DNA of 64,000 nt from CAXRDE01 sp964229355 (GCA_964229355.1 CAXRDE010000016.1:310001-374000), one strand, 5' to 3'; positions 17,880-26,765 are shown, numbered from the stretch's first letter. Made by a program: numbers and translations. Notes: generated by a model from the letters alone, not told the origin.

Positions 17880-18473
17880 TTAGAAAGTCGCCAATTGGTG
17901 GTGAACACCTGCACCGTTGTTGCTGTAAGCAACCAGTTGATTTTTCTGAGCGAACTCAGCAATCTTCTGGATGTCAGCAGCTAACTTTTCGGTATCGATG
18001 GCAGACATTCCCACTGATTTTTGGTTCATCATGTACGCGTCATAGATGTTCCAGAGATACACGCCCAGGAAAACCAGGGGCAGTACAATTCCGATAACAC
18101 CGGCAACAGCGCCTAAACCAAGGCTAACCAGCAAGGTACCAGCCAGAGCTGAAAGAACACCAATAATGGTTCCAGACAGGAAGAAGATGATACCTTTAAC
18201 CATATCACCCATTAAGAATTGACCCAGACCGGGTACTACAATTGACAGTAACCAGAACCAGGGCTCAATTTTCATTCCACCAAATCCGGTGGCGTTAAGC
18301 AGTTGAAGATCTTCATTCAGAGCAGCCAACTGTGGGTTTTCTGCTAAACGAATAACTTCGCTTTGTTGTGCTGTATTGGTGGCTTCTACATAATCAGTAG
18401 CTGCAAATACAGCGCTTTGGATGCCGAATACCATGGCTAAGGTTAGCATGATGGCAGCAATACGCTTAAGCAT
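17880..18473 (-). CDS. Small membrane protein with signal peptide (TM2/DUF5683-like)
   Basis: A 197-residue inner-membrane protein. It starts with a cleavable signal (cleavage near AVFAA-TDY). A short soluble segment is followed by three hydrophobic segments: WFWLLSIVVPGLGQFLMG, an Ile/Leu/Gly-rich pair, and a last one ending YLWNIYDAYMMN. The P-G-L-G-Q then W-x-x-x-D-A-Y pattern is typical of small TM2 or DUF5683-like proteins. The C-terminal 50 residues are soluble. The function is unknown. AAGGAG lies 8 nt before the ATG. An A+T-rich palindrome sits in its promoter region. Confidence 0.8.
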   Translation of the reverse strand: MLKRIAAIMLTLAMVFGIQSAVFAATDYVEATNTAQQSEVIRLAENPQLAALNEDLQLLNATGFGGMKIEPWFWLLSIVVPGLGQFLMGDMVKGIIFFLSGTIIGVLSALAGTLLVSLGLGAVAGVIGIVLPLVFLGVYLWNIYDAYMMNQKSVGMSAIDTEKLAADIQKIAEFAQKNQLVAYSNNGAGVHHQLATF

Positions 18474-18504
18474 AAAAAAGTCTCCTTATGTAAAGTATGC
18501 ATAA

Positions 18505-18521
18505 TTTAATAAGTTATTAAA
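18505..18521. promoter_or_regulatory. 17-bp palindrome, candidate operator
   Basis: TTTAATAA and TTATTAAA flank a single central G, in the upstream region of the small membrane protein gene and about 32 nt before its ATG. It could be an operator overlapping the promoter, or just A+T-rich symmetry. Confidence 0.35.
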
Positions 18522-18727
18522 TGCACACTCTATGATAAGGGAAAATAAAAAACTTGCAAGTTATCCAGACCACAAATCAATTTTAAAAACGGGATTTTGA
18601 CGATAATTTAACAAAACAGTAACCGTGTTTTTTTTGAAAAAAACTTTAAATCACGCATGTTTTACTTGCAAAACGGGTATAAGAAGAATAAATTAGATTT
18701 AATTATGATTTAACAGAGAGGCCTTTT

Positions 18728-20413
18728 ATGTCGAACATATCTGCCGGAAACTCACCCGCTCATACTGTGCGTATTGCTCCTACCCAAACGCCTGTAGGCA
18801 CTCAGGTGCTCAACCATCCTACCGCCAGTCCTTTTAAGCTCCACAACATTTCCTTTCACATCAATGGTCAATACATGCAGGACTTTTCGGAGCAAGGCAT
18901 TAAGAAGTTTGTTCAACAAAATGATCGCCAATTGTCTTACCAACAGGTGGGCGCTTTTGTGCAGTCGGTGGCCAATGATGCGCCCAAGCTGGCAGGCGCC
19001 GCCTTTGATTTGGCGGATCCTGAGTTGGGATTGAAAAAACGTGATGATGTGGAATCTCGCCACGTACAAGCCGGTTTTTCTGTGCAGACCCGTTCGGGTG
19101 TCTTGCCCTCTCAGGGTGTGGTTTTCTTCGATGCCAATCAGGCCGACTTTCCCTTAAAAAATGTGGAATCTGAAATTAAGGGTTATGAGTCTGACATTAA
19201 AACTGCCAGTCGCGATGTGCGTAAAGCAGAAGGCAATCTTGAAAACGCCCAATACCTGCGTCAGCGTCTCGTGGACTTTTTAGGCCAGGACTCGCCTCAG
19301 CAATTGGCAGATTACCAGGCCAAGGTAGCGGAATCTGAAACCCGTCTGGGTGGATTGCAGGAGCAACAAACCGCTTATGAAGAGCAGTTGGCGGGTGTGG
19401 ATAAAAACAGCGCCCGGGGTAAAGAACTCTCTCTGGTCTTGCGCGGTTTAGGGCAAGAGATTAAATCCACTGAAAAAACATTAAATGACTCCCGCCGGGC
19501 CATTAGCGATAAGCAAGGGCCTCTGAGCTTTATGGGGGTAGGCAATAGTCTGTCTGAGCTCCATGAACGCAACCAAAATCTGGCCAAAGCCGGCGAGCAG
19601 TTAAACGAAAAACGCCAGGTGCTTAGCGGTTTGCAAACCAAATTAGCCGATGCCCAGGCCCTGCGTGATCGCCTGCTGCGGGGTGAGGGTATGCCTACAC
19701 CTCCCGCGCCTCAGCCAGCACAGCCCCCCGTGCAGCCTAAACCACCGACTCCTGCGCCCGTAACGCCACCGCCTGCACCCGCTGAACCCCCTGCGCCTCC
19801 TGTGCAAGAGGTTCCTGTGGACATTATTCCCGTGCAGCCCAAGCCACCGACCCCTGCGCCTGCTGAACCGCCGGCGGCTCCCCCTGCCGCTCCTGCACAG
19901 CCCCCCGTTGCGCCTCAACCGCCTGCGCAACCCCCGGTGGCCAATGAGCCTGCCCCTGCTCCAGTGGCGCCAGATCCGAACGCGCGCCCAGGGGATCAAA
20001 TTATTATCCCCGGTAACCGATACAATCCCGGTATTGTGGAAATTCCTGTGGGTCAGCGCCCTGCGCAGCCCGTCGCACCGGCCCCTCGCCCGGTGGTACA
20101 GCCCACCCCGGCGCCCGTGGCTGCCCCCATTCAGCAGCCGGTGGCTCCCACGCCACCTATGGTACCGACACCTGCACCGCGTCCGGTAACCTCAGCGCCT
20201 TCCATTGGTGATGGCAGTGTCAGCAAAGTGCTGTACACCGTCCGCAAGGGCGACACCCTTTCATCGATTGCGAAAAACGAACTGGGATCCTGGAAGCGTT
20301 GGCCTGAAATTGCCGAGCTGAACCGCGAAGTGATCGGCAGCAGCAATACCCACTGGATCTATCCTGGTCAGGTGCTGACGCTGCCTCCAAGTCAGTTAAA
20401 AGCTGCACAATAA
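18728..20413 (+). CDS. LysM protein with coiled coil and proline-rich linker
   Basis: A 561-residue protein. Residues 1-130 are a globular or disordered N-terminal region. Residues 135-310 form a long coiled coil (many A-E-x-x-L and Q-L heptads). Residues 315-490 are a Pro/Ala/Val-rich linker with repeated QPKPPTPAP units. Residues 499-553 are one LysM domain (YTVRKGDTLSSIAKNELGSW, then NREVIG and IYPGQVLTLP), which binds peptidoglycan. There is no signal peptide although the LysM domain must act outside the cytoplasm, so the export route is an open question. AGAGG precedes the ATG by about 7 nt. It is a monocistronic unit ending in a terminator. Confidence 0.85.
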   Translation: MSNISAGNSPAHTVRIAPTQTPVGTQVLNHPTASPFKLHNISFHINGQYMQDFSEQGIKKFVQQNDRQLSYQQVGAFVQSVANDAPKLAGAAFDLADPELGLKKRDDVESRHVQAGFSVQTRSGVLPSQGVVFFDANQADFPLKNVESEIKGYESDIKTASRDVRKAEGNLENAQYLRQRLVDFLGQDSPQQLADYQAKVAESETRLGGLQEQQTAYEEQLAGVDKNSARGKELSLVLRGLGQEIKSTEKTLNDSRRAISDKQGPLSFMGVGNSLSELHERNQNLAKAGEQLNEKRQVLSGLQTKLADAQALRDRLLRGEGMPTPPAPQPAQPPVQPKPPTPAPVTPPPAPAEPPAPPVQEVPVDIIPVQPKPPTPAPAEPPAAPPAAPAQPPVAPQPPAQPPVANEPAPAPVAPDPNARPGDQIIIPGNRYNPGIVEIPVGQRPAQPVAPAPRPVVQPTPAPVAAPIQQPVAPTPPMVPTPAPRPVTSAPSIGDGSVSKVLYTVRKGDTLSSIAKNELGSWKRWPEIAELNREVIGSSNTHWIYPGQVLTLPPSQLKAAQ

Positions 20414-20450
20414 ACGCTGACTTTAAACCTTTTCGATAAAAAAGCCCTCC

Positions 20451-20482
20451 GAAAAGCCCTTGTTTCGGGGGCTTTTCTTCTT
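20451..20482 (+). terminator. Rho-independent terminator of the LysM gene
   Basis: GAAAAGCCC and GGGCTTTTC pair over 9 bp with a 9-nt loop, followed by T-rich TTCTTC. It lies 38 nt after the stop codon. Confidence 0.75.
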
Positions 20483-20502
20483 CGTACAGAGGCATAAAGC
20501 TC

Positions 20503-20531
20503 TTAACATCTACCGCTAAAAGCGGTACACT
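20503..20531 (+). promoter_or_regulatory. Promoter of the rpsB operon
   Basis: TTAACA (-35), 17-nt spacer, TACACT (-10). A perfect 6-bp inverted repeat (TACCGC and GCGGTA, 20511-20527) fills the spacer and could be an operator. Initiation near 20538 gives a leader of about 200 nt before rpsB. Confidence 0.55.
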
Positions 20532-20621
20532 GATAAACATGCAGAAAATGCGTCCTTGCCCTTTACCCAAATTTATTCTTATTTTTATTTGAATTGAATG
20601 GGTTACGGGTGGCGAACGAGA

Positions 20622-20682
20622 AGCACTCAATGCTTTTTTGCACTGCTACGTGCTGAATGAGACCCCTTTCGGGGAGGTTTCA
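20622..20682 (+). promoter_or_regulatory. Structured leader upstream of rpsB
   Basis: Within the 323-nt gap between the LysM gene and rpsB. The first hairpin pairs AGCAC with GTGCT (20622-20654). The second pairs TGAGAC with GTTTCA enclosing CCC-tttc-GGG (20658-20682). S2 genes in other bacteria are autoregulated through leader RNA, so a similar role is possible here; this is inference from folding by eye. Confidence 0.35.
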
Positions 20683-20736
20683 GAGCCAGAAGTGTAGCAA
20701 AATATTAAGTTTTCGCTGAAAGAAAGGCAATTAATT

Positions 20737-21657
20737 ATGAGCATCGTCTCTATGAAACAGCTGTTAGAAGCTGGCGTCCACTTTGGACACCAAACCCGCC
20801 GTTGGAACCCTAAAATGAAACGCTTCATCTTCGATGAGCGCAACGGCATCTACATCATCGATTTACAAAAAACCATGCACCAACTGAACGTGGTGTATGA
20901 AGAAGTCAAACAGCGCGCCACTGAAGGCCAGGTTATTCTGTTTGTCGGCACCAAAAAGCAAGCCAAAGAAGCCATTAGCGAAGAAGCTTTGCGTTGTGGT
21001 ATGCCCTATGTCAGCCACCGCTGGTTGGGCGGTATGCTCACCAACTTTGAAACCATTCAAAAGCGTGTTGCGTTCTTAAAAGAACTGCAAAAGCAAGAAG
21101 CTGCCGGTGAATTTGAACTGCGCACCAAAAAAGAAGCCCTCGGCTTACGTCGCACTATGGAAAAACTGGAGCGCGTATTGGGTGGTATCAAGTTCATGGA
21201 AAGAAAGCCCGATGCAATCTTTGTGGTGGATCCTAAAAAAGAAGCCATTGCAGTCGAAGAAGCCAAAAAGCTGAATATTCCAATCGTCGGCATCGTGGAT
21301 ACCAACTGCGATCCTGATCAAATTGATTATCCTATTCCTGCAAACGATGACGCCATTAAAGCGGTACGTTTAATTACCGGTTTAATGTCTGATGCGGTCA
21401 TTGAAGGCCGTAACTTTGCCCAGGCCTCTGAAGTGGAAATGCTGGAGCAAGCCGGCGCTGTAGAAACTGAAGCTGCCGATGCGCCTGCAGACTTACAGTC
21501 TGGTGATCTCGTGATCCCCAGCAACGAAGCTGCTGGCCCCATGGCTGAAGCCATTGCCGAAGCTGTGGCCCAACAACAAGCTCAGCAAGAAGCAGAAGCT
21601 GTTGCTGAAGAAGCCCCTGCTGCCGTTGAAGCTGATGCTGCGGTAAGCCAGGCTTAA
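20737..21657 (+). CDS. rpsB: 30S ribosomal protein S2
   Basis: Clear S2: MSIVSMKQLLEAGVHFGHQT at the start, then RRWNPKMKRFIF, HRWLGGMLTNF and the conserved DAIFVVD, with AIVDTNCDPD in the variant GIVDTNCDPDQIDYPIPAND. It binds the 30S head region and is needed for S1 docking. It has 306 residues, longer than the usual 240-260, because of an Ala/Glu/Gln-rich acidic tail after residue 230. It is the first gene of an operon with tsf, 14 nt downstream. GAAAGG lies about 10 nt before the ATG. Confidence 0.98.
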   Translation: MSIVSMKQLLEAGVHFGHQTRRWNPKMKRFIFDERNGIYIIDLQKTMHQLNVVYEEVKQRATEGQVILFVGTKKQAKEAISEEALRCGMPYVSHRWLGGMLTNFETIQKRVAFLKELQKQEAAGEFELRTKKEALGLRRTMEKLERVLGGIKFMERKPDAIFVVDPKKEAIAVEEAKKLNIPIVGIVDTNCDPDQIDYPIPANDDAIKAVRLITGLMSDAVIEGRNFAQASEVEMLEQAGAVETEAADAPADLQSGDLVIPSNEAAGPMAEAIAEAVAQQQAQQEAEAVAEEAPAAVEADAAVSQA

Positions 21658-21671
21658 GAGAAAGGTTTATT

Positions 21672-22280
21672 ATGAGTATTACTGCCTCTATGGTCAAAAC
21701 CCTGCGTGAAAAAACCGGGGTTGGTATGATGGAATGTAAAAAAGCACTGATGGAAACCAACGGTGACTTGGATCAAGCGCAGGATTATCTGCGTAAAAAA
21801 GGTCTTGCTGATGCCTCTAAGCGCAGCGGTCGCTCGACCTCTGAAGGTGTGATCGAGTCTTACATCCACATGGGTGGACAGATCGGTGTGATGGTGGAAC
21901 TGCAGTGTGAAACGGACTTTGTTGCCCGTAACGACCAGTTCAAAAGCCTGGCCCGTGATATTGCCATGCACGTCGCTGCTGCTGCACCGCAGTATGTTTC
22001 TAAGGATGAAGTGCCTGAAGAAGTGGTCAACAAGGAAAAAGAAATCCTGATGGCCCAGCCTGATATGGCCTCTAAACCTGAGAATATTCGTGAAAAGATT
22101 GTTGTTGGGCGTATTGAAAAGTTCTATGAGCAAGTGTGCTTACTGAACCAGCCTTTCATTAAGGATCCTGACACCAAAGTAGAAGATATGATCAAAGGTG
22201 CGATTTCTACCATCGGTGAAAACATCCGTGTAGAGCGCTTTGTGCGTTTTGCTTTAGGCGAAACCGCAAGCGAAGAATAA
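21672..22280 (+). CDS. tsf: Elongation factor Ts (short form)
   Basis: Nucleotide-exchange factor for EF-Tu. The N-terminal UBA-like part has TLREKTGVGMMECKKAL; it is followed by EGVIESYIHMGGQIGVMVEL and CETDFVARN, all EF-Ts signatures. At 202 residues it is the short type with one core subdomain instead of two, as in Thermus and Cyanobacteria. AGAAAGG lies 7 nt upstream. A terminator follows, then frr. The pyrH gene usually found between tsf and frr is absent. Confidence 0.97.
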   Translation: MSITASMVKTLREKTGVGMMECKKALMETNGDLDQAQDYLRKKGLADASKRSGRSTSEGVIESYIHMGGQIGVMVELQCETDFVARNDQFKSLARDIAMHVAAAAPQYVSKDEVPEEVVNKEKEILMAQPDMASKPENIREKIVVGRIEKFYEQVCLLNQPFIKDPDTKVEDMIKGAISTIGENIRVERFVRFALGETASEE

Positions 22281-22291
22281 TCGCAAAAACT

Positions 22292-22325
22292 TCAGGCTCT
22301 CGAATTTTTCGAGGGCCTGATTTTT
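22292..22325 (+). terminator. Terminator or attenuator between tsf and frr
   Basis: TCAGGCTCTCG and CGAGGGCCTGA pair over 11 bp (one G-U) with a 7-nt loop, followed by five T. It sits only 28 nt before the frr start, so it probably lowers rather than ends downstream transcription, unless frr has its own promoter. Confidence 0.8.
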
Positions 22326-22352
22326 ATGGGCCAAGAATTGGAGGGTATGTTG

Positions 22353-22928
22353 ATGAGTGATGATTTAATGGAACAAGCCACAATGCTTCAAATGGAAGCA
22401 GAAGAAAAGATGGAAAAATCTTTGCAAAACACCCGTAAGGAATTTCAAAGTATTCGTACGGGCCGTGCTAATCCTGCCTTATTGCAGCGGGTTCATGTGG
22501 AATATTATGGTTCAGAAACGCCTTTGCAGCAGTTGGCAACCGTATCGGTTCCTGAGCCTCGCATGCTAATGATTCAGCCTTTTGATAAGAATGCCTTGTC
22601 TGAAATTGACCGCGCGATTCAAAAGTCTGACCTGGGGCTCACCCCAAATAACGATGGTAAAGTGATCCGTTTAAACATTCCCCCGCTGACCGAAGAGCGT
22701 CGCCGGGACTACGTTAAGTTGGCCAAAAAAGTGGCTGAAGAAGGCAAAGTTGCGGTGCGTAATATTCGCCGCGATGCCATTGATAGTTTGAAAAAACTAG
22801 AAAAAGACGGTTTGCCCAAAGATGCCCTGAAGGGTTTGCAAGACGAAATGCAAGCTTTGACCGATAAGTATGTGGCCAAACTGGATGCGGCCACTGAAGA
22901 AAAAGAAGCCGAAATTATGGAGCGCTAA
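22353..22928 (+). CDS. frr: Ribosome recycling factor
   Basis: RRF splits post-termination ribosomes together with EF-G. Recognised by the E-E-K-M-E-K-S-L start, FQSIRTGRANPALLQ, VEYYGSETPLQQLATV, GLTPNNDGKVIRLNIPPLTEERRRD and the helical C-terminus, all canonical. The length of 191 residues is normal. The start at 22353 is chosen because GGAGGG lies 7 nt upstream; ATGs at 22326 and 22347 are worse placed. The following cdsA frame overlaps its 3' end. Confidence 0.97.
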   Translation: MSDDLMEQATMLQMEAEEKMEKSLQNTRKEFQSIRTGRANPALLQRVHVEYYGSETPLQQLATVSVPEPRMLMIQPFDKNALSEIDRAIQKSDLGLTPNNDGKVIRLNIPPLTEERRRDYVKLAKKVAEEGKVAVRNIRRDAIDSLKKLEKDGLPKDALKGLQDEMQALTDKYVAKLDAATEEKEAEIMER

Positions 22929-23799
22929 ACCGCTGTTATTAACCAAGCTCATTAGCGGGGTCGTCATCGGCGCCGCTATTATTCTATCTATCCTCTTTTT
23001 TAAACTGGCCTGGTTGATCATGGTGGGCTTGCTTTCGGTGATTGGCACCTGGGAGCTGGCGCGTATGCTGAATAAGCGGGGGCATCGGGTTTCCACGCTT
23101 TTGCCCATGACCCTGAATGCCTTGCTCTTGATTTCATTGTATTTTTTAGTGGATTCAGATTATTCTGCGACGGTGGCCGACTGGAATATTAGTCATGCCC
23201 AGGTGTTGGCCTGGCAGAATATGTTTGTACTGTTTAGTGCCTTAACCCTCATTCTTAAAACACCCTTTCTGAGACCCCGGGCCACGGTGTTGGAGTTGTT
23301 TGCTCCCCTGTATCAAATGGCCTATCTGGGTTGGTTTCCCAGCTTCTTTATTTTGTTAAGATCGCTGCCGGGTGGGGCTGTTTTTTTGGTGTGGGGTTTA
23401 ACAGTGGTGGCTTTCTCAGACATTGGTGCCTATTTTGCCGGAAAATATTTTGGTAAACACCCTTATTTTCAGCATTTGAGTCCGAACAAAACCCTGGAAG
23501 GCTCTGTGGGCGGTATTTTGGCCTCGGTGGCGATTGCCTGGGCAATGGCTTACTTTATTGGTGAGTATTTGCCGGTTTCTGGCATTCATATTACCGTTCT
23601 TGCTATTAGTATGGCCTGTCTGGGGCAAGTGGGGGACTTAATTGAGTCCATGATCAAGCGAGACATGCAGGTGAAAGATTCCGGGACCTGGTTACCTGGC
23701 TTTGGCGGGCTGTTGGATCGCATTGACAGCTATTTATTTCTGGGCCCCTTTATGTACTATTATCTGATTAATTTTGTGTTGATCAAGCCCTTCCCCTGA
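22870..23799 (+). CDS. cdsA: Phosphatidate cytidylyltransferase
   Basis: Makes CDP-diacylglycerol from phosphatidate and CTP in the inner membrane. About eight hydrophobic segments are present. The family signature is clear: SPNKTLEGSVGG, then KRDMQVKDSGTWLPGFGGLL followed by DRIDS. The usual PGHGG is PGFGG here. The start is unclear. ATGs at 22870 and 22885 lie inside frr and lack ribosome-binding sites, and family alignment suggests the protein begins near 22933 (MLLTKLISGVV) from a CTG codon with GGAG about 10 nt upstream. The open frame is given here. It is a lipid-synthesis gene cotranscribed with the translation genes, as in many bacteria. Confidence 0.93.
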   Translation: MWPNWMRPLKKKKPKLWSAKPLLLTKLISGVVIGAAIILSILFFKLAWLIMVGLLSVIGTWELARMLNKRGHRVSTLLPMTLNALLLISLYFLVDSDYSATVADWNISHAQVLAWQNMFVLFSALTLILKTPFLRPRATVLELFAPLYQMAYLGWFPSFFILLRSLPGGAVFLVWGLTVVAFSDIGAYFAGKYFGKHPYFQHLSPNKTLEGSVGGILASVAIAWAMAYFIGEYLPVSGIHITVLAISMACLGQVGDLIESMIKRDMQVKDSGTWLPGFGGLLDRIDSYLFLGPFMYYYLINFVLIKPFP

Positions 23800-23887
23800 T
23801 TCTTTTGCATGGATTGTGAGCCTTTGACTTGTAATCAGGCCGAAATTTTTCTATGATTTTAATAAAGGGTCTGGGAGGGATATTTTT

Positions 23888-25015
23888 GTGAAACAGCGTT
23901 CAACGGCTTCAAAACGATGGCTTCAAGTGCTTTCCTCGCTGGTGTTAGGGACTTCGGTCCTTTTTTCAGGTGTTGACCATACCCCGGCTGCGGCAGCGTC
24001 TCCTGCACAAATTATTTCGACGACCCCTAAAGATCTGGTCCGTTATTTCTCTTTCGGGGATAAAGACCAGGGACAGCCCATTCGTGTACATGCGGTCGAG
24101 GTCAAACTCAGTGACCCCCGTGTGCAACTGGATTTGGCCATGGCCAAAGAAGGAGCCAGTACCGTGGAGCGTGTGAGCACGATTGCCCGACGCCACGGGG
24201 CATTGGCTGCCATTAACGGCTCGTTTTTTCATGGCACCACGGTGGATAGTTCTGTGGGGCTGGTGGTGCGTCACGGCGAAATTATTGCCGACTCTGGACA
24301 TCGCCGCACCTCACTGGGCATTGATCCTGAAGGCAAAATGATTATGGGCATTCCCCAGGTGCGTACCGGGCTTTATGTGCATCAACAGGATCGATTTCAA
24401 CGGGTCAACGGGGTGAACCAGCCTCGCAAGTACCATCAAACGGTGGTGTACACGCCGCGTTTTGGCCAGTACACCCGCACCAATCGTTATGGCCGTGAAG
24501 TGGTGGTAAAAGATAACCGTGTGGTGCGTTACTCTTATGGAAACACGCAAATTCCCAACGACGGTTTTGTGATTTCAGCCCACGGTAAAGGCAAAGAAAT
24601 TCAGGATCTCTATCCTCTGGGTTCAGAAATTTCCCTGAAAACCATTCAGCAGGGCCCCTGGAAACAGGTCAATACCATTCTTACGGGTGCACCTCATCTG
24701 GTGAAAGAAGGACGCATTCACAACACGTACTTTCAAGAAAAACTGCACAGTTCTCTTAAAAAACCCAATTCGCGCAGTGCCATTGGCTACACCCATAATG
24801 GTAAACTGCTGATGGTGACGGTTTTGCCTGCCAAAGGCAATAAGGGCGGCGGTGTGACCTTTACCCGTTTGGCGCAGATCATGCGACGTATGGGCGCTTA
24901 TGAAGCCATGGCTTTAGACGGCGGCGGCTCCACTTCGATGTATGTGCCCCACACCATTGAATATGCCCATCGTCCGGTCACCAACGCATTAATTATTAAA
25001 TCGGTAAATTCGTGA
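23888..25015 (+). CDS. Exported phosphodiester glycosidase family protein (NAGPA/DUF2233)
   Basis: A 375-residue exported protein. The signal peptide has a basic start and a hydrophobic core, with cleavage near AAAASP. The rest matches the NAGPA domain of phosphodiester glycosidases: AAINGSFFHG, VVRHGEII, a central S-A-H-G-K-G, and MALDGGGSTSMYV near the end, where the Asp-Gly-Gly-Gly-Ser motif is catalytic in the family. Members remove sugar phosphodiester caps or modify the cell envelope; the substrate is unknown. The GTG start has GGGAGGG about 8 nt upstream. Its stop overlaps the next start (GTGA). Confidence 0.88.
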   Translation: MKQRSTASKRWLQVLSSLVLGTSVLFSGVDHTPAAAASPAQIISTTPKDLVRYFSFGDKDQGQPIRVHAVEVKLSDPRVQLDLAMAKEGASTVERVSTIARRHGALAAINGSFFHGTTVDSSVGLVVRHGEIIADSGHRRTSLGIDPEGKMIMGIPQVRTGLYVHQQDRFQRVNGVNQPRKYHQTVVYTPRFGQYTRTNRYGREVVVKDNRVVRYSYGNTQIPNDGFVISAHGKGKEIQDLYPLGSEISLKTIQQGPWKQVNTILTGAPHLVKEGRIHNTYFQEKLHSSLKKPNSRSAIGYTHNGKLLMVTVLPAKGNKGGGVTFTRLAQIMRRMGAYEAMALDGGGSTSMYVPHTIEYAHRPVTNALIIKSVNS

Positions 25016-25851
25016 AACCCTCAGAACTCCTCGTGTTGCCCCATACTCTAACCTGGCATGGCCAGGGTGAAGTCAATATCCAAAGCGATGCCCGCAGTCA
25101 AATTACAGGCGAGGAGCAGCAGCATATGGCTGGACTTGAAGTCTTGCTCAGTCAGATGATGCTTTCACCCCAACATCTTCAACAGTGGCAACGCAGTTTG
25201 GCGACGCTGGCCGATGGCCTGCCGGTGCCCGAAGCGCTTCCCTTTGAGCCCTGGCATGATGAAGACCTGTTACAGCTGTTAAGCCCTGAGCAAAAGCGGG
25301 TTTACCGGGTGTTTCAACAATTGCTGCAAGACGAGCGTAAGTCCCAGCGCTATGCAGAGGCTTTTCAGGGATTGTGTGAGGCCTTTCCCGAGCAAGAAAC
25401 CCTCTGGCATATGTACTTTGCCTATGCGTATCGCTGGGGAAAAGTAGACACGGCGCTCTTGCAAGACAAATTGCAGCAGCATTCCCACTGGTTGTTTTTG
25501 CGTTTGCTCTACGCCCGCGAAACCTTAAAAGAAGAAGATTTTGATCCTGAGCGCTATCGTGAGGCCATGGGGCAGAAATTGCTGTTACAAGAGCATTTAA
25601 GTCCTGAATTAATACTCACTGATTTATTGGTGTATCAGTTTCATCTGGATACATTTATGTTTTTTTCGTTGGCCGGTCATTTGGAGCGGGCAGCCTTTTC
25701 GTTTTGGCAAGCCCATGCGGCCTGTAGTGTGCCTGAGGCCCTCTACTCTTTGGCCCTTTTTCTTTTGGCCACCTGTGAAAAAGGGCCTGAAGATCCCCGT
25801 TTTGTGCAGTTTGTGAAGTTTTTGCAGCGCACGGCGGCCCTTAAAGTTTAA
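25012..25851 (+). CDS. Hypothetical cytoplasmic protein (279 aa)
   Basis: Unrecognised. The GTG start overlaps the previous stop by 4 nt, so translation is coupled. The protein is all-helical in appearance, rich in Leu, Gln and Glu, with no signal peptide, membrane span or known catalytic motif. TPR-like amphipathic helices are possible in the second half (FQGLCEAFPEQETLWHMYFA). The neighbouring glycosidase and pirin genes do not point to a role. Confidence 0.75.
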   Translation: MKPSELLVLPHTLTWHGQGEVNIQSDARSQITGEEQQHMAGLEVLLSQMMLSPQHLQQWQRSLATLADGLPVPEALPFEPWHDEDLLQLLSPEQKRVYRVFQQLLQDERKSQRYAEAFQGLCEAFPEQETLWHMYFAYAYRWGKVDTALLQDKLQQHSHWLFLRLLYARETLKEEDFDPERYREAMGQKLLLQEHLSPELILTDLLVYQFHLDTFMFFSLAGHLERAAFSFWQAHAACSVPEALYSLALFLLATCEKGPEDPRFVQFVKFLQRTAALKV

Positions 25852-25863
25852 AGGTATATTTTT

Positions 25864-26748
25864 ATGACATTAACCCCTCTTATTATTGCTGCCCGTCGTA
25901 AAGACCTGGGCGGTTTTTCTGTTTCTCGCATTTTGCCCTACAAAAAACGCCGCATGGTGGGCCCCTTTATTTTTATTGATGAAATGGGACCTGCCACGAT
26001 GGAGCCGGGAGAACGGATGGATGTGCGTCCTCATCCCCATATTCATCTGGCCACGGTCACCTATTTATTTGACGGCGAGATGGACCACCGCGACAGTCTG
26101 GGAACCTTTCAAACCATTCGACCCGGTGCTATAAATCTGATGACTGCAGGCCAGGGTATTGTTCACTCGGAGCGTACGCCCGCCCATTTGACAGATCAGA
26201 CCTTTACCCTGCACGGCATGCAAATTTGGATTGCCTTGCCCCCCGAGTCTGAGCGCATTGCGCCAGCCTTTGACCATTACCCGGCTACCGAACTGCCCGT
26301 ACATCAAGAAAACGGCGTGAAAAAAAGCACCCTGATGGGCCAGTTCTGGCAAATGGAATCCCCGGTTAAAACCTATTCACCCACGGTCTATGCAGCCTTA
26401 GAAAGCGAAGGGCTTCACACTGAAGAACTCAAACACTTACCTGCGGAGTTGGGCGTTTACGTGGTGGCTGGTGCGGTGCTCTACAACGATGAGGAGTACG
26501 CAGCGGGGCAGATGCTGGTGTTTGAACCTTCCCCTGAAGACACCTTAACCTTGCACTTTTCGCCAGGGGCAAAGGTGATGTTTCTGGGAGGAGAACCCCT
26601 GGGTGAACGGCATATCTGGTGGAACTTTGTGTCTTCGGATCCCGAGGCCATTGCGCAGGCCAAAGCCGATTGGCTCGCAGGACGTTTTCCTCAGGTGCCC
26701 GAAGACATCGAGTTTATTCCCCTGCCCGAGGACTGGCATTCTGTCTAA
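25864..26748 (+). CDS. Pirin family protein
   Basis: A bicupin of 294 residues in the pirin/YhhW family. The N-terminal cupin shows the metal site HPHIHLATVTYLFDGEMDHRDS with three His and a Glu position, then GAINLMTAGQGIVHSE, the signature of pirins. The C-terminal cupin follows. Bacterial pirins bind iron or other metals, and some act as quercetin dioxygenases; the substrate here is not known. AAAGG precedes the ATG by 9 nt. It is the last gene of the forward run; the helicase gene converges on it. Confidence 0.92.
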   Translation: MTLTPLIIAARRKDLGGFSVSRILPYKKRRMVGPFIFIDEMGPATMEPGERMDVRPHPHIHLATVTYLFDGEMDHRDSLGTFQTIRPGAINLMTAGQGIVHSERTPAHLTDQTFTLHGMQIWIALPPESERIAPAFDHYPATELPVHQENGVKKSTLMGQFWQMESPVKTYSPTVYAALESEGLHTEELKHLPAELGVYVVAGAVLYNDEEYAAGQMLVFEPSPEDTLTLHFSPGAKVMFLGGEPLGERHIWWNFVSSDPEAIAQAKADWLAGRFPQVPEDIEFIPLPEDWHSV

Positions 26749-26765
26749 GAGACCAGGCTGATGTT

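Noticed and set aside
22326..22352. ATG 22326 as the frr start
   Set aside because: It directly follows the U tract of a terminator and has no ribosome-binding site; ATG 22353 is preceded by GGAGGG at the right distance.
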